A stretch of 64,000 nucleotides of DNA from positions 558,001 through 622,000 of the forward strand of contig NZ_JADIKI010000022.1 of assembly GCF_044904605.1 (NCBI RefSeq), given 5' to 3'. The DNA is from Dyella_B humi (GTDB lineage: Bacteria > Pseudomonadota > Gammaproteobacteria > Xanthomonadales > Rhodanobacteraceae). The notes beneath the pieces were generated by a model. The model did no database searches. It was not told where the DNA came from and was given only the letters and a program-made list of their open reading frames with translations. Both the position numbers and the translations under genes were made by a program. This document shows, piece by piece, positions 15,381-24,717 of the stretch. Numbering within the stretch: the first letter of the stretch is position 1; each line of letters opens with the position of its first letter.

Positions 15381-16616
15381 TTATCCGCTTGTGGCGCTCG
15401 CATGCGCCAGCGCTTTCTCCCTCGTCGCCTGCGCATGCAACACCAGCGCAAGCACCACGGACGCCATGGCGGCCAGTGCGGCAAATCCGTAGATCGCGTT
15501 GTAGCCCATGCCGCCGGCTACCCATCCGCCGAGCGGGCCGGTCAGTGCCATCGCCACGTCCATGAACACCGAATACACGCCGAGCGCGGAGCCGCTGCTA
15601 TGCGCCGGCACGCGATGTACCGCTTCCACGCCGAGCGCGGGAAATACCAACGAAAAACCAAATCCCGCGATGGCCGCGCCGACACCGGCCATGGTGGCGG
15701 TGCTGGCGAGGCACAGAATGATCAAGCCGATCGCTTCCACCGACAGCGAGGCCATCGCTACGCGATAGCCGCCGAGTTTGGGAATGGTACGCGCGAAGAC
15801 GAAGCGCACGCCCACGAACACGGTGCCGAAGACGGTAAGCGCAAGCGCCGCGTCGTCCCAGCCGTGCGAGGCATAGAACAGCGTGATGAACGTGGCGATG
15901 CAGCCGAAGCCGATCGAGCCGAGCGCCAGCCCGATGCCGTAGGGCACCACGCGCGCCGCTACTGTGCGGAACGGCGAGCGTTCGCCCGGCGAAACCATGG
16001 TTGCGCGCTTCAATCGCGCCAGCGGAAGCGCGACAAGCGGCAGCAACAAGGTGGCCACGCCGATGGCACCGAAGCCGAAGCGATGATCGATCAGCACGCC
16101 CAGCGGCGCGCCCGCGGCCAGCGCGCCATAGGTCGCCACGCCGTTCCATGAGATCACGCGCGCGGTGTGGCGATGTCCGACCTGGCCCATGCCCCAGGTG
16201 ATGGCGCCGGTGCCAACGCAGCTTTCCGCGCAACCCAATGCCAGGCGCGCGATGAAGATCAGACCCAGGCTGAGCCAAGGCAGGCTGCCGGCCAGCGCCG
16301 CGATCAACAGCAGCGCGCCGCTGACTGCGCACATCGTCAGGCCCGTCATCACCGTGCGCTTGGGGCCTTTCGCATCGGCCATGCGTCCGGCATGCGGGCG
16401 GCTGATCAACGTGGCCACGTATTGCATGCTGATCGCCAGGCCCGCGAGCATCGCGCCGAAGCCAAGGTTGGTGTGCACGAAGCCGGGCAGCACGGCCAGC
16501 GACAAGCCGATGGTCAGGTAGGCGATGAAGGTGAAGGCGACCGTGCTGAGGATCGGTAGCAATACGCCGGACTGCCGATCTTCGGCAGCCGCGATGGAAT
16601 GGGAAGCATCGGCCAT
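15381..16616 (-). CDS. MFS transporter, YfcJ/YhhS-like
   Basis: A 411-residue, 12-helix major facilitator protein. The loop 2-3 motif is 'SRPHAGRMADAKGPKRTVMT', where the usual GxxxDR is modified as in the YfcJ/YhhS group of putative exporters. Helix 4 contains 'RLALGCAESCVGTGAITWGM', also typical. Members are annotated as drug or arabinose efflux carriers on weak evidence; no substrate can be given. It is a single gene; the ATG at 16616 has a GGAG-type site upstream. It is separated from hicA by 72 bp and is unlikely to be functionally linked to it. Confidence 0.82.
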   Translation of the reverse strand: MADASHSIAAAEDRQSGVLLPILSTVAFTFIAYLTIGLSLAVLPGFVHTNLGFGAMLAGLAISMQYVATLISRPHAGRMADAKGPKRTVMTGLTMCAVSGALLLIAALAGSLPWLSLGLIFIARLALGCAESCVGTGAITWGMGQVGHRHTARVISWNGVATYGALAAGAPLGVLIDHRFGFGAIGVATLLLPLVALPLARLKRATMVSPGERSPFRTVAARVVPYGIGLALGSIGFGCIATFITLFYASHGWDDAALALTVFGTVFVGVRFVFARTIPKLGGYRVAMASLSVEAIGLIILCLASTATMAGVGAAIAGFGFSLVFPALGVEAVHRVPAHSSGSALGVYSVFMDVAMALTGPLGGWVAGGMGYNAIYGFAALAAMASVVLALVLHAQATREKALAHASATSG

Positions 16617-16735
16617 GAGGGAATCTGACGGAGGAGAAAGCCGTATTGCCCGTCATTATAGGTCGTCATGGTGCATTGCGGCATGCCCATAATGGCTCGA
16701 CGTTTGCCTGATGCGCCGAAGCCTCCCGTGATTTT

Positions 16736-17233
16736 CTAAGCAGCGGCCTTCTGCAGCGCGTCCAGCTCCAGCTTCTTCATCGTCAGCACGGCCTGCATCA
16801 CGCGCTGAGCTTTCGTTGGATCGCCGGAAGTAAGCAGTTCGATCAACTGCACCGGCACCACTTGCCAGGACAGCCCGAAGCGGTCTTGCAGCCATCCGCA
16901 TTGCTGCACGGCGGGATCGCCGCCGTTCGACAGCGCGTTCCAATAGTGATCCACCTCGTCCTGCGTGCGGCAGTTCACTACTAGCGAGATGGCGGGGTTG
17001 AACGCGAACACGGGTCCGCCGTTGAGCGCGGTGAAAGCCTGACCGTCCAGTTCGAACGCCACGGTCATCACCGAGTCGGCGGGGCGGCGAGCGGCCTTGG
17101 CGGTTTCGCCGTCATAGCGGGTGATGGCATGGATGCGGGAGTTGTCGAATACCGACGCGTAGTAGTTGGCGGCTTCCTCGGCTTCTTCGTTGAACCACAG
17201 GAAGGGCGTGATGCGCTGGAAGCGGTTGCTCAT
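16736..17233 (-). CDS. PhnB-like VOC-fold protein
   Basis: A 165-residue protein of the glyoxalase/VOC superfamily, PhnB or '3-demethylubiquinone methyltransferase-like' group. The family pattern is clear: 'ITPFLWFNEEAEEAANYYAS', 'VFDNSRI', 'VMTVAFELDGQAFTALNGGP', 'FNPAISLVVNC', 'WNALSNGG', 'GWLQDRFGLSWQVVP' and 'VMQAVLTMKKLEL'. The old methyltransferase name is misleading; the fold usually binds a metal or small molecule. The ATG at 17233 follows GGAGA, and the longer frame from 17461 is rejected. Monocistronic. Confidence 0.86.
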   Translation of the reverse strand: MSNRFQRITPFLWFNEEAEEAANYYASVFDNSRIHAITRYDGETAKAARRPADSVMTVAFELDGQAFTALNGGPVFAFNPAISLVVNCRTQDEVDHYWNALSNGGDPAVQQCGWLQDRFGLSWQVVPVQLIELLTSGDPTKAQRVMQAVLTMKKLELDALQKAAA

Positions 17234-17806
17234 GGCGTATGTCTCCGGCGTGGGGGAAGGGGGTTTTACCGGTACGACGAGCACAGCGTTGGGAAATCGA
17301 CAGCATCCCGGAGAAATGACTCGCGTTTTTGGATCGAACGAAAGGCGCGGACGGCTGGCTATCGTTGTCAGACATGTCATGTCATGCAGCCTTGTTCGCG
17401 CTCTGCTTTTTGCCGCCGCGGTTTTTGTTACGCGGCGGCTCGCCCATGAGATATCGGCCATGGTCGTATGTTTGCGTGCACTGCGAGTGTGCTGCGTTGC
17501 AGCGATAAAAACCTGCGTTTCCAGCGCTTTACGCGCTAATGGCGTGCATGCAATGTGAATGCACGCAACGTAGACATGACATTTTTTCCTTTGCGATGTG
17601 AATCACGTTCTAGCGTGGGCAAATCGGCCAAATGGACTAGACAACGTTGTCACAGGAGCCAATACTCCCGCCACTTTGCAAGCTCATGACACGCGGTATC
17701 GCGCATGGATGCGGATGGCGACTGTCCCCCACGACTGTTCGGAATGCGGTCGTGAAATCGCCGACGACCTTTTCATCCGTTGCGGTTCATCAGTCTGGAG
17801 ACAGTC
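17234..17806. other. 573-bp upstream region of the first chitinase
   Basis: No gene is supported here. The last ~115 bp (about 17690-17806) resemble the leader of the second chitinase (about 19312-19425), including AATGCGGTC, TTGCGGTTCA and TCTGGAGACAGTC. The region also holds the 12-bp palindrome at 17640-17651, listed separately. Confidence 0.6.
17640..17651. promoter_or_regulatory. Perfect palindrome, LacI-type operator candidate
   Basis: GACAACGTTGTC is a perfect 12-bp palindrome with a central CG, typical of LacI-family operators. It sits 155 bp upstream of the chitinase start. I recall similar GlcNAc-regulator (NagR-type) sites in xanthomonads, but cannot confirm the match. The second chitinase lacks an obvious copy. 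Confidence 0.45.
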
Positions 17807-19177
17807 ATGCAAGTGAAGAAATCGAAGTGGTCCACCTTTACGGCAAGCGCATTGAGCACCGCGGTAGGTGCTGCGCTTTCCACCACCGTGCTTACGGTGG
17901 CGCCAGTACAAGTCGTGCACGCGCAAAGCACCTGCGCGACGCCGTGGAGCTCCACGGCCATCTATACCGCCGGCAACACCGCCAGCGAGAACGGCACCAA
18001 CTACAAAGCGAACTGGTGGACCCAGGGCAACGACCCGGCAACCAACAACGGCGGACCGGGCAGCGGCCAGCCGTGGACGTCGCAAGGTTCATGTACGTCG
18101 ACGCCCACACCGACGCCGACGCCAACTCCCACACCAACGCCTACCCCGACTCCTACCCCGACTCCTACCCCGACTCCTACCCCGACTCCTACCCCGACTC
18201 CTACCCCGACACCAACGCCTGCACCGAGCGGCTTTGTGTTCAGTCCCTACAAGGACATCACGGTCAACCTCAACTGGAATACCAACACGATGCAGACGGC
18301 GGCGTCAGGCAGCGTGCTTCCTGTAGTCGGCAGTGGCAGTTTCTATTCCACCAAGGAACCGAATCTGCCCGCGATTACGCTGGCCTTCGCTACGGGTACT
18401 TGCGGCAGTGAAAGCTGGGGCGGCGTGACGGCTTCGGGTTTCATTTCCGGCAACATCAGTGCACTCAATAGTGCCGGCCTCAATTACATCGTGTCGACCG
18501 GGGGTCAGGCTGGCGTGTTTACGTGCGGCTCGGCTTCGGCGTTCGAGAGCTTCATCGCCAGCTATTACACCTCGCACATGCTCGGTGTGGATTTCGACAT
18601 CGAAGGCGGTCAGTCGCAGGCGGACATCCAGCAACTCGTGGCCGATGTCGCCGCTGCGCAATCGCAGTATCCGAACCTGCGCTTCTCGTTTACGCTGGCC
18701 ACGTTGGGCGCATCGGACGGCAGCTACGGCGGCGTAAATCAGCTCGGCCAGTGGGTGGTGCAAGCGATTCAGGCATCCAGCCCGGCGCTGAAAAACTACA
18801 CCGTCAACCTGATGACGATGGACTACGGCGGAGCGAGTGCCGCCAATTGTGTAGTGGTAAGCGGCGTGTGCGAGATGGGGCAGTCGGCGATCCAGGCAGT
18901 GACCAACCTGGAGCACAGCTACGGCATTCCGGCCAGCCACATCGAGTTGACGCCGATGATCGGCCAGAACGATTCGCAAGGTGAGATCACCACGCTGGCC
19001 GACATCGACACCATCACCAACTACGCCACAGGGCACAGTCTGGCTGGTGTGCACTTCTGGTCGCTGGATCGTGATACGCCATGCGCGGCGGGCTCGGCAT
19101 CGGCCACCTGCAATTCGTATCCGAGTGTGGGGGCGCTCGGCTACACCAACGAGATTCTGAAGGATCTCGGTAAATAA
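17807..19177 (+). CDS. Secreted GH18 chitinase with one CBM5/12 module
   Basis: A 456-residue secreted enzyme. The signal peptide covers about residues 1-43 (ending 'VVHAQ'). A CBM5/12 chitin-binding module follows (about 44-90: 'WSSTAIYTAGNTASENGTNY', 'WWTQGNDPATNNG'), then a Thr-Pro repeat linker (about 95-140) and a GH18 domain. The catalytic core is 'GVDFDIEGG': DxDxE is intact, while the first Asp of DxxDxDxE is replaced. It should hydrolyse chitin, releasing GlcNAc oligomers, with retention via substrate assistance. The ATG at 17807 follows GGAG. It is 72% or more alike to the next gene by eye in the catalytic domain. Confidence 0.88.
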   Translation: MQVKKSKWSTFTASALSTAVGAALSTTVLTVAPVQVVHAQSTCATPWSSTAIYTAGNTASENGTNYKANWWTQGNDPATNNGGPGSGQPWTSQGSCTSTPTPTPTPTPTPTPTPTPTPTPTPTPTPTPTPTPTPTPTPAPSGFVFSPYKDITVNLNWNTNTMQTAASGSVLPVVGSGSFYSTKEPNLPAITLAFATGTCGSESWGGVTASGFISGNISALNSAGLNYIVSTGGQAGVFTCGSASAFESFIASYYTSHMLGVDFDIEGGQSQADIQQLVADVAAAQSQYPNLRFSFTLATLGASDGSYGGVNQLGQWVVQAIQASSPALKNYTVNLMTMDYGGASAANCVVVSGVCEMGQSAIQAVTNLEHSYGIPASHIELTPMIGQNDSQGEITTLADIDTITNYATGHSLAGVHFWSLDRDTPCAAGSASATCNSYPSVGALGYTNEILKDLGK

Positions 19178-19208
19178 GACTTACAAGCAGGGACGCAGGG
19201 GAAAGCCC

Positions 19209-19239
19209 GTGGCGGTTCGGCAGCGTGCCGAACCGCCAC
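19209..19239 (+). terminator. Stem-loop between the tandem chitinases
   Basis: A perfect 14-bp stem, GTGGCGGTTCGGCA (19209-19222) and TGCCGAACCGCCAC (19226-19239), with a 3-nt loop but no T-run. It could be a terminator, an mRNA stabiliser or a processing site separating the two genes. Confidence 0.55.
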
Positions 19240-19425
19240 GGACGTCATAGCGTGGCATGCGGATTGGCGGGAAACGCGGCGCGCGGCATGCGTCGCAAAC
19301 CACTACATGCAGTAACAGTGCGTGGATGCATGACGGCGTTCGTCACTCTGGCTGTTCGCAATGCGGTCATGCATTGCCGATGTTTTTCACCTGTTGCGGT
19401 TCAATCCAACTCTGGAGACAGTCCC

Positions 19426-21000
19426 ATGCAAGTGAAGAGATCAACGAAGTGGTCCACCCTGACACTCAGCTCGTTGAGCACCGCGATATTCGCGGCGCTT
19501 TCCACCACGGCGCTTACGGTGGCGCCTGTGCAGACCGTGCATGCGCAATCCACTTGCGCCGCGGCGTGGGTATCAACGAACGTTTATGTAGCCGGCAACC
19601 AAGCCAGCGAGAACGGCACCAATTACGTGGCGAACTATTGGACGCAGGACAACGATCCGGCGACCAACAACGGCGGTGCCGGCAGCGGCAAACCCTGGAC
19701 GTCGCAAGGCGCTTGCGGCGGTTCGCCGACGCCCACTCCTACACCGACGCCGACGGGATGCGATCCGGCCTGGAACAGTTCGACCGCCTACAACGGCGGC
19801 GCGCTGGTCAGCGAGAACGAGGTCAATTACAAGGCGAATTTCTGGACGCAGGGCAATGACCCGGCCACCAATAACGGTGCAGCCGGCAGTGGTGCGCCGT
19901 GGACATCACTGGGTGCGTGCAGCGGCTCGCCGACGCCCACGCCTACTCCGACGCCAACACCCACTCCAACGCCAACTCCAACTCCAACACCCACCCCGAC
20001 GCCGACACCTACGCCCACTCCCACGCCGACACCCAGCGGCTTCGTGTTCAGTCCCTACAAGGACATGAGCATCAACATGAACTGGAACACCTACGCCATG
20101 TCGACGGCGGTGACCGGTACGCTGATTCCGGTCGTGGGCAGTGGAAGCCTTTACTCCACGCAGGTGCCGAATCTACCGGCGATAACGCTCGCCTTCGCTA
20201 CCGGCGAGTGTGGCAGTGAAAGCTGGGCCGGCGTGACACCGTCGCAATTCATCTCGGCCAACATCACGCCAGGCGCCGCCAATTCGCTCGCCAGCGCGGG
20301 CCTGAATTACATCGTCTCCACCGGCGGCCAGGCGGGCGTGTTCACGTGCGGCTCGGCCTCGGCGTTCGAGAGCTTCATTGCCAAGTACAACACCGCGCAG
20401 ATGATCGGCGTGGACTTCGATATCGAAGGTGGTCAATCACAGGCGGAAATCCAGCAACTCGTGGCCGATGTGGCAGCCGCACAATCGCAGTATCCGAACA
20501 TGCGGTTCTCCTTCACGCTGGCTACGTTGGGGGCCTCGGACGGTAGCTACGGCGGCATCAATCAGCTTGGCCAATGGGTGGTGCAGGCCATTCAGGCATC
20601 TAGCCCAGCGCTGAAGAACTACACCGTCGATCTGATGGTGATGGACTACGGCAGCGCGAGTGCCTCCAACTGCGTGGTGGTGAACGGCGTGTGCGAGATG
20701 GGGCAGTCGGCGATCCAGGCAGTGACCAACCTGGAGCACAGCTACGGCATTCCGGCCAGCCACATCGAGCTGACGCCGATGATCGGCCAGAACGACACCG
20801 GAGGCGAAATCACCACGCTTGCCGACATCGACACCATCACCAATTACGCCACGGCGAACGGCTTGGCCGGCGTGCACTTCTGGTCGCTGGATCGCGACAC
20901 GCCGTGCGCGGCGGGCTCGGCATCGGCCACGTGCAACTCGTATCCAAGTGCTGGCGTGCTGGCCTTCACCAAGGAGATCCTGAAGGACATTGGTAAGTAG
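19426..21000 (+). CDS. Secreted GH18 chitinase with two CBM5/12 modules
   Basis: A 524-residue paralogue of the upstream chitinase. After a similar signal peptide (ending 'TVHAQ') it has two CBM5/12 modules ('WVSTNVYVAGNQASENGTNY' and 'WNSSTAYNGGALVSENEVNY'), each followed by a Thr-Pro linker, and the GH18 domain with 'GVDFDIEGG'. The extra binding module probably increases affinity for crystalline chitin. The ATG at 19426 has GGAG upstream; the leader is also duplicated from the first gene. The Thr-Pro repeats are encoded by a tandem CCGACGCC-like array prone to slippage. A strong terminator follows at 21084. Confidence 0.88.
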   Translation: MQVKRSTKWSTLTLSSLSTAIFAALSTTALTVAPVQTVHAQSTCAAAWVSTNVYVAGNQASENGTNYVANYWTQDNDPATNNGGAGSGKPWTSQGACGGSPTPTPTPTPTGCDPAWNSSTAYNGGALVSENEVNYKANFWTQGNDPATNNGAAGSGAPWTSLGACSGSPTPTPTPTPTPTPTPTPTPTPTPTPTPTPTPTPTPSGFVFSPYKDMSINMNWNTYAMSTAVTGTLIPVVGSGSLYSTQVPNLPAITLAFATGECGSESWAGVTPSQFISANITPGAANSLASAGLNYIVSTGGQAGVFTCGSASAFESFIAKYNTAQMIGVDFDIEGGQSQAEIQQLVADVAAAQSQYPNMRFSFTLATLGASDGSYGGINQLGQWVVQAIQASSPALKNYTVDLMVMDYGSASASNCVVVNGVCEMGQSAIQAVTNLEHSYGIPASHIELTPMIGQNDTGGEITTLADIDTITNYATANGLAGVHFWSLDRDTPCAAGSASATCNSYPSAGVLAFTKEILKDIGK

Positions 21001-21083
21001 CGAACAAGATGTACCGAGTGGAGCAGGGGAAACTGTTGCGGACCGGGAGGCATGCCCGTTCCGCAACGGAGATGTGACGGGCG

Positions 21084-21116
21084 GCCGCCGGCACGAAAGT
21101 GCCGGCGGCTTCTTTG
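21084..21116 (+). terminator. Rho-independent terminator after the second chitinase
   Basis: The stem GCCGCCGGCAC (21084-21094), loop GAAA, and GTGCCGGCGGC (21099-21109), followed by TTCTTTG. Confidence 0.8.
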
Positions 21117-21367
21117 TATAAGGCTCAAGCAGGCAGACGTGCGTTTGGTGTCGGAAGTGCTGAACGAAATCGTTTCGCCAGCACATTTCAATAACAGAAC
21201 CGGCTGCGCTTAACAGTTTGCAACACAACAATTTTTTGTAGACACAACGAAGACGTCTGTGTAAGTTACGTCAACTTACGGCAACCTGACGCGTTACCTG
21301 TTTTTCATGCCGGCGTGACGCGACGCAGGTTCAGTAGTCAATAAGAAGCAGGGGGCGCCAGCTACTC
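21117..21367. other. Spacer before the sulfotransferase gene
   Basis: AT-richer DNA without a gene. It contains an inverted repeat GTAAGTT (21261-21267) / AACTTAC (21273-21279) with a 5-bp centre, which could be an operator or part of the sulfotransferase promoter. Confidence 0.4.
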
Positions 21368-22342
21368 ATGCAACGAACGTTCGTCGTCGGCTGCCCGCGT
21401 TCGGGTACCACTATCGTGCAGGCCATGCTGGCCCGACATCCCCAAGTCTTCACGCTTCCGGAAACCGGTTTTTTCCCGCGCCTGCTCGGCGGCATCGACT
21501 ATCGATTCGGCGACGAAGGCGCCACGCCGCGTCGGCGCAATCTGGCACGCCGCCTTGGCCTCACGCGCCGCTACGGTCGACGCGAATTCGTTGAACTGCA
21601 ACGCTCGCTGCTTGGCGAAAGCGCAGCACCTGTGCGCGCACCATGGCTGTTGGACAGCTGCGTCACGCGCTTCATCGCTACGCTGGACGGCCTGGCCGAG
21701 CGCGCAGGTCGCGCCACGTGGATCGAGAAGACGCCGCATCATCTGCTCTATCTGCCCGAGATCCAGCATTACCTGCCGGAGGCGCGCTTCATCCACGTCG
21801 TCCGTCCCGGCATGGATGTGCTCGCATCGATCATGGATGCGTACCTGCGCTACGGCAACAACTCCTTCAGCGGCGGCTTGCTGCTGTGGGCGCGGCGCTG
21901 GAATCGCGCGATGGACATCCATCGGTCGTGCATTGGCGCGCGCAACCATTATTTCGTCTTCCTGGAAGATCTCGTTCGCCGGCCACTGGAAGAATGGCGG
22001 CGCCTGTGCAGTTTCCTCGGGCTGCCGGCGGATGTTGAACTGGATCAGACCTGCCATCAGCACATCGCCGATCCCAAGGCGGAACCGTGGAAGCAGGGCG
22101 CGCTGAGTGGCCTGCCCCAGCAGGCGGACAGCAAGGTCGAGCAATTGTTCGGCCCGCAATTGCGCGAATGGCTGCGTGAGAAATTGAGCTCTTACGAAGA
22201 TCTCTATGCAGCCGGCAGCTTGGCCTACGACCGCGACGACAGCTTCACCCTGCCTGCTACGCCAAGGTGGCGTGCGGAACCGGCGATCGAGACCGGCACG
22301 CGCGTGACCGTAGCAACGGAAGGGCGCTTCCGCGTCGCCTGA
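21368..22342 (+). CDS. Sulfotransferase family protein
   Basis: A 324-residue PAPS-dependent sulfotransferase. The 5'-phosphosulfate-binding loop is at the extreme N-terminus ('VVGCPRSGTTIVQAMLARHP'), and the 3'-phosphate site is 'FIHVVRPGMDVLASIM' at about residue 140. 'WIEKTPHH' fits the substrate-side segment of this family. It would transfer sulfate to a carbohydrate, lipid or protein acceptor, unknown here. No PAPS synthesis genes are adjacent. The ATG at 21368 lacks a strong ribosome site but is fixed by the PAPS motif starting at residue 6. Confidence 0.85.
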   Translation: MQRTFVVGCPRSGTTIVQAMLARHPQVFTLPETGFFPRLLGGIDYRFGDEGATPRRRNLARRLGLTRRYGRREFVELQRSLLGESAAPVRAPWLLDSCVTRFIATLDGLAERAGRATWIEKTPHHLLYLPEIQHYLPEARFIHVVRPGMDVLASIMDAYLRYGNNSFSGGLLLWARRWNRAMDIHRSCIGARNHYFVFLEDLVRRPLEEWRRLCSFLGLPADVELDQTCHQHIADPKAEPWKQGALSGLPQQADSKVEQLFGPQLREWLREKLSSYEDLYAAGSLAYDRDDSFTLPATPRWRAEPAIETGTRVTVATEGRFRVA

Positions 22343-22462
22343 GCCGCGTGGTCGACATCATGCGAAGCGTGCACATGATGTTGTGCACGCTGCCATGCAG
22401 CGAACGAATGGCCGGTATGCCTGTCACAATGCATACGACTTCACTGCGACACAGGCAGCATC

Positions 22463-23305
22463 GTGAACCGAAACATTCGCAAGCAGACTTCGTACGGCGG
22501 CTGGATCGCGGCCATCATCGTCGTGCTCCTCGTCGTGGCGGCAGGTGTGTATCTGGTGCAGCGGGGCATGCACCCCGCCGCGTCGCCGGCCAATCCACCG
22601 AGCACACCTGCCACATCGTCGACGCAGGCGCCAGCAAGCGCGTCGTCGACCATCCAACATCCCATCAACCAGGTCGCCTCCGGCCCGGCGCCGGCATCCA
22701 CCGCGTCCTTGCCGGGCCTGTTCGACAGCGATGCAAGTGTGCGAGAAGCACTGCTGGGCATGGCTGGCGGCGATCTCACCTCGATGCTGGTGCCGAGCCA
22801 GATCATCTCCCGCGTGGTAGCGACCGTCGACGCGCTGCCGCGCCAGAGCATGGGCAGCACCAACATTCTTCCGCTACGTACGCCCAGGGGCGTGATACAG
22901 ACGCAGCAAGCCAACGGCATCACCGTGATCACCGCCGCGAATGCCGAGCGCTATGCGCCTTACATGACAGTGCTCGCCAAGGTCGACCCGCATACGCTGG
23001 TTACCTGGTACAAACACAGCTATCCGCTGTTCCAGCAAGCGTATCGCGAGCTGGGTTATCCGCGCGGTTACTTCAACGATCGCCTGATCGCGGCGATCGA
23101 CGACATGCTCGCCGCGCCGGATGTGCACGATCCGATCGCGGTGACGCGGGTCGGCGCGCACTATCATTTCGTCGATCCACAACTGCAGGCGCTGTCGAAC
23201 GGGCAGAAGCTGATGCTGCGTATGGGGCCGGCCAATGAAGAGCAATTCAAGGCGAAGCTGCGCATGATCCGTGAGCTGCTGGCTGGTGGTCAGGTAGGGC
23301 ATTGA
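22463..23305 (+). CDS. DUF3014 domain membrane-anchored protein
   Basis: A 280-residue protein with one N-terminal transmembrane helix (about 14-33) and a Pro/Ala/Ser/Thr-rich linker (about 37-80). The DUF3014 domain follows, recognisable by 'SDASVREALL', 'ISRVVATVDALPR', 'NAERYAPYMTVLAKVDPHTL', 'YPLFQQAYRELGYPRGYFND', 'VGAHYHFVDPQLQALSNGQK' and 'LMLRMGPANE'. It is predicted to face the periplasm; the function is unknown. It uses a GTG start at 22463. A terminator follows directly. Confidence 0.85.
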   Translation: MNRNIRKQTSYGGWIAAIIVVLLVVAAGVYLVQRGMHPAASPANPPSTPATSSTQAPASASSTIQHPINQVASGPAPASTASLPGLFDSDASVREALLGMAGGDLTSMLVPSQIISRVVATVDALPRQSMGSTNILPLRTPRGVIQTQQANGITVITAANAERYAPYMTVLAKVDPHTLVTWYKHSYPLFQQAYRELGYPRGYFNDRLIAAIDDMLAAPDVHDPIAVTRVGAHYHFVDPQLQALSNGQKLMLRMGPANEEQFKAKLRMIRELLAGGQVGH

Positions 23306-23325
23306 GCATGCGTGAACTTGTCAGC

Positions 23326-23353
23326 AAAAAGGCCCGCGAATGCGGGCCTTTTT
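23326..23353. terminator. Bidirectional terminator
   Basis: The A-run plus GGCCCGC stem (23331-23337) pairs with GCGGGCC (23342-23348), followed by five T. It separates convergent DUF3014 and YXWGXW genes. Confidence 0.85.
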
Positions 23354-23373
23354 GTTAGTTCATGCATCATCGA

Positions 23374-24717
23374 TCAGCCGTGATGCGTATCGCGGCCACC
23401 ACCGCCACCACCGCGCGGTGCTCCACCGCCGGCAGGATGTGGAGCGGGTGCGGGATGGTAGGCGTGATACTGCGGTGCAGGCGCGTGGTACTGGGGTTGC
23501 GGACGATACGCCGGTGCCGGCGCCGGATGATAGGCCGGTGCAGGGCGATAAGCCGTCGAAGGCGCGCGATAGGCGTTCGTCGGACGAGCATTCATCGGCT
23601 GCATAGCGTGATTGGTGGGAGCAACACCTGTGGCGCCGCCCGGGCGATAGAGATTGCTGTAGCTGGCACTTGGATGCGCCATGTTCGGCGCTGCCGGCGC
23701 ATTCGCGTGCGGTGCAAAGTTCGCCGAACGCATGGCGGTGCCGTTGTTCGGCTGCAATGTTTGCGGCGCATGCGTCATCGTGGCGTTCATGGGTCGCATG
23801 TTGGCTGTGGCCGGCGTATTTGCATGCGGCGCGAAGTTCGCCGAACGCAGCGCCGTGCCGTTGTTCGGTTGCACAGACTGCGGCGCATGCACCACGTTGT
23901 TGTTCATGCGCTGTACGTTGGCTGCGGCAGGCGTGAATTGGCCACCGCCATGCGCCGGCACTGCACCTGCGCCGGTGAAGGCACCCGGGCGCTGCGTCGC
24001 GGCGACCGAAGGAGCGCCGTGATTGGACGACAGCCGCATCGCAGGGTCGTGACTGGCCAGGTTCATTTGCTGCTGCTGCGCGGCGATCGGCCCCATGCGC
24101 GCCTGGCGAGCAAAGGCCGTTTCTTGCGGCGTTGCGTGCGCGGCTAGGCCGCCACGGCCGCCGTTGTAGCTTACGCGATTGACCGTAACGTTGTTGATGA
24201 CGGTCTTGTTGTACACGTTGGTGATGTGCACGTTGCTGATGTTGTTGACCGACCGGTTGTAATAGAAGCCGCCCCGATCCCAGCGGCCGCCTTCGTAACC
24301 TCGGCCGGTGTAGCCCCAACCGTAGTTGATGCCGCCATAGAAGCCCACGTGATCACCCCAGTAACCGTGGTGGAAAACGTAGAACGCACCATCCCAGCCC
24401 CAGTAGCCCGGCGTCCACAACGCACCATAGAACGGTGCGAGTATCCAGGTGCCAGGCACCCAGTAATATTCATCGCCATCCCATGCCCAGTATCCCGGTG
24501 TCCAGATATAGCCCGGACCTGGAATCATCGGCTGCTCATAGACCGGCAGCGGCGGCGGAGGGACGCCGACCGAAACGCCGACGCCGATGAACACGCCCGC
24601 ATCCGCTTTTTGCGGAAGCGCGGCCAACGCGGCAAGCGCACCGAGCACGCCCGCCAGCGCGCGCACGAGCAAGCTGCGCCTTGTCGAAACGTGTTGCGTA
24701 AGAGTGATAGCTTTCAT
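23374..24717 (-). CDS. YXWGXW-repeat secreted protein with internal repeats
   Basis: A 447-residue exported paralogue of the protein at 6903-8015. It has a signal peptide (about 1-40, ending 'QKADA') and aromatic repeats ('GYIWTPGYWAWDG', 'YYWVPGTWI', 'ALWTPGYWGWDG'). The Asn-rich segment matches the paralogue. The tail carries two copies of a ~40-residue unit sharing 'QPNNGT' and 'RSANFAPHAN', then Tyr/Pro/His-rich sequence ('YRPAPAYHPAPAPAYRPQ') and a Gly-rich end. A surface or envelope role is plausible, but nothing specific is known. The ATG at 24717 follows AGGAGG. Confidence 0.8.
   Translation of the reverse strand: MKAITLTQHVSTRRSLLVRALAGVLGALAALAALPQKADAGVFIGVGVSVGVPPPPLPVYEQPMIPGPGYIWTPGYWAWDGDEYYWVPGTWILAPFYGALWTPGYWGWDGAFYVFHHGYWGDHVGFYGGINYGWGYTGRGYEGGRWDRGGFYYNRSVNNISNVHITNVYNKTVINNVTVNRVSYNGGRGGLAAHATPQETAFARQARMGPIAAQQQQMNLASHDPAMRLSSNHGAPSVAATQRPGAFTGAGAVPAHGGGQFTPAAANVQRMNNNVVHAPQSVQPNNGTALRSANFAPHANTPATANMRPMNATMTHAPQTLQPNNGTAMRSANFAPHANAPAAPNMAHPSASYSNLYRPGGATGVAPTNHAMQPMNARPTNAYRAPSTAYRPAPAYHPAPAPAYRPQPQYHAPAPQYHAYHPAPAPHPAGGGAPRGGGGGGRDTHHG

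Noticed and set aside
18100..18230. Short regular repeats resembling a CRISPR array
   Set aside because: They are in-frame Thr-Pro codons of the chitinase linker, with no spacer diversity and no cas genes. The same holds for 19930-20040.
18305..19054. Long minus-strand open frame inside the first chitinase
   Set aside because: Antisense shadow of a GC-rich coding region: Arg/His-rich composition, no recognisable domain, no ribosome site.
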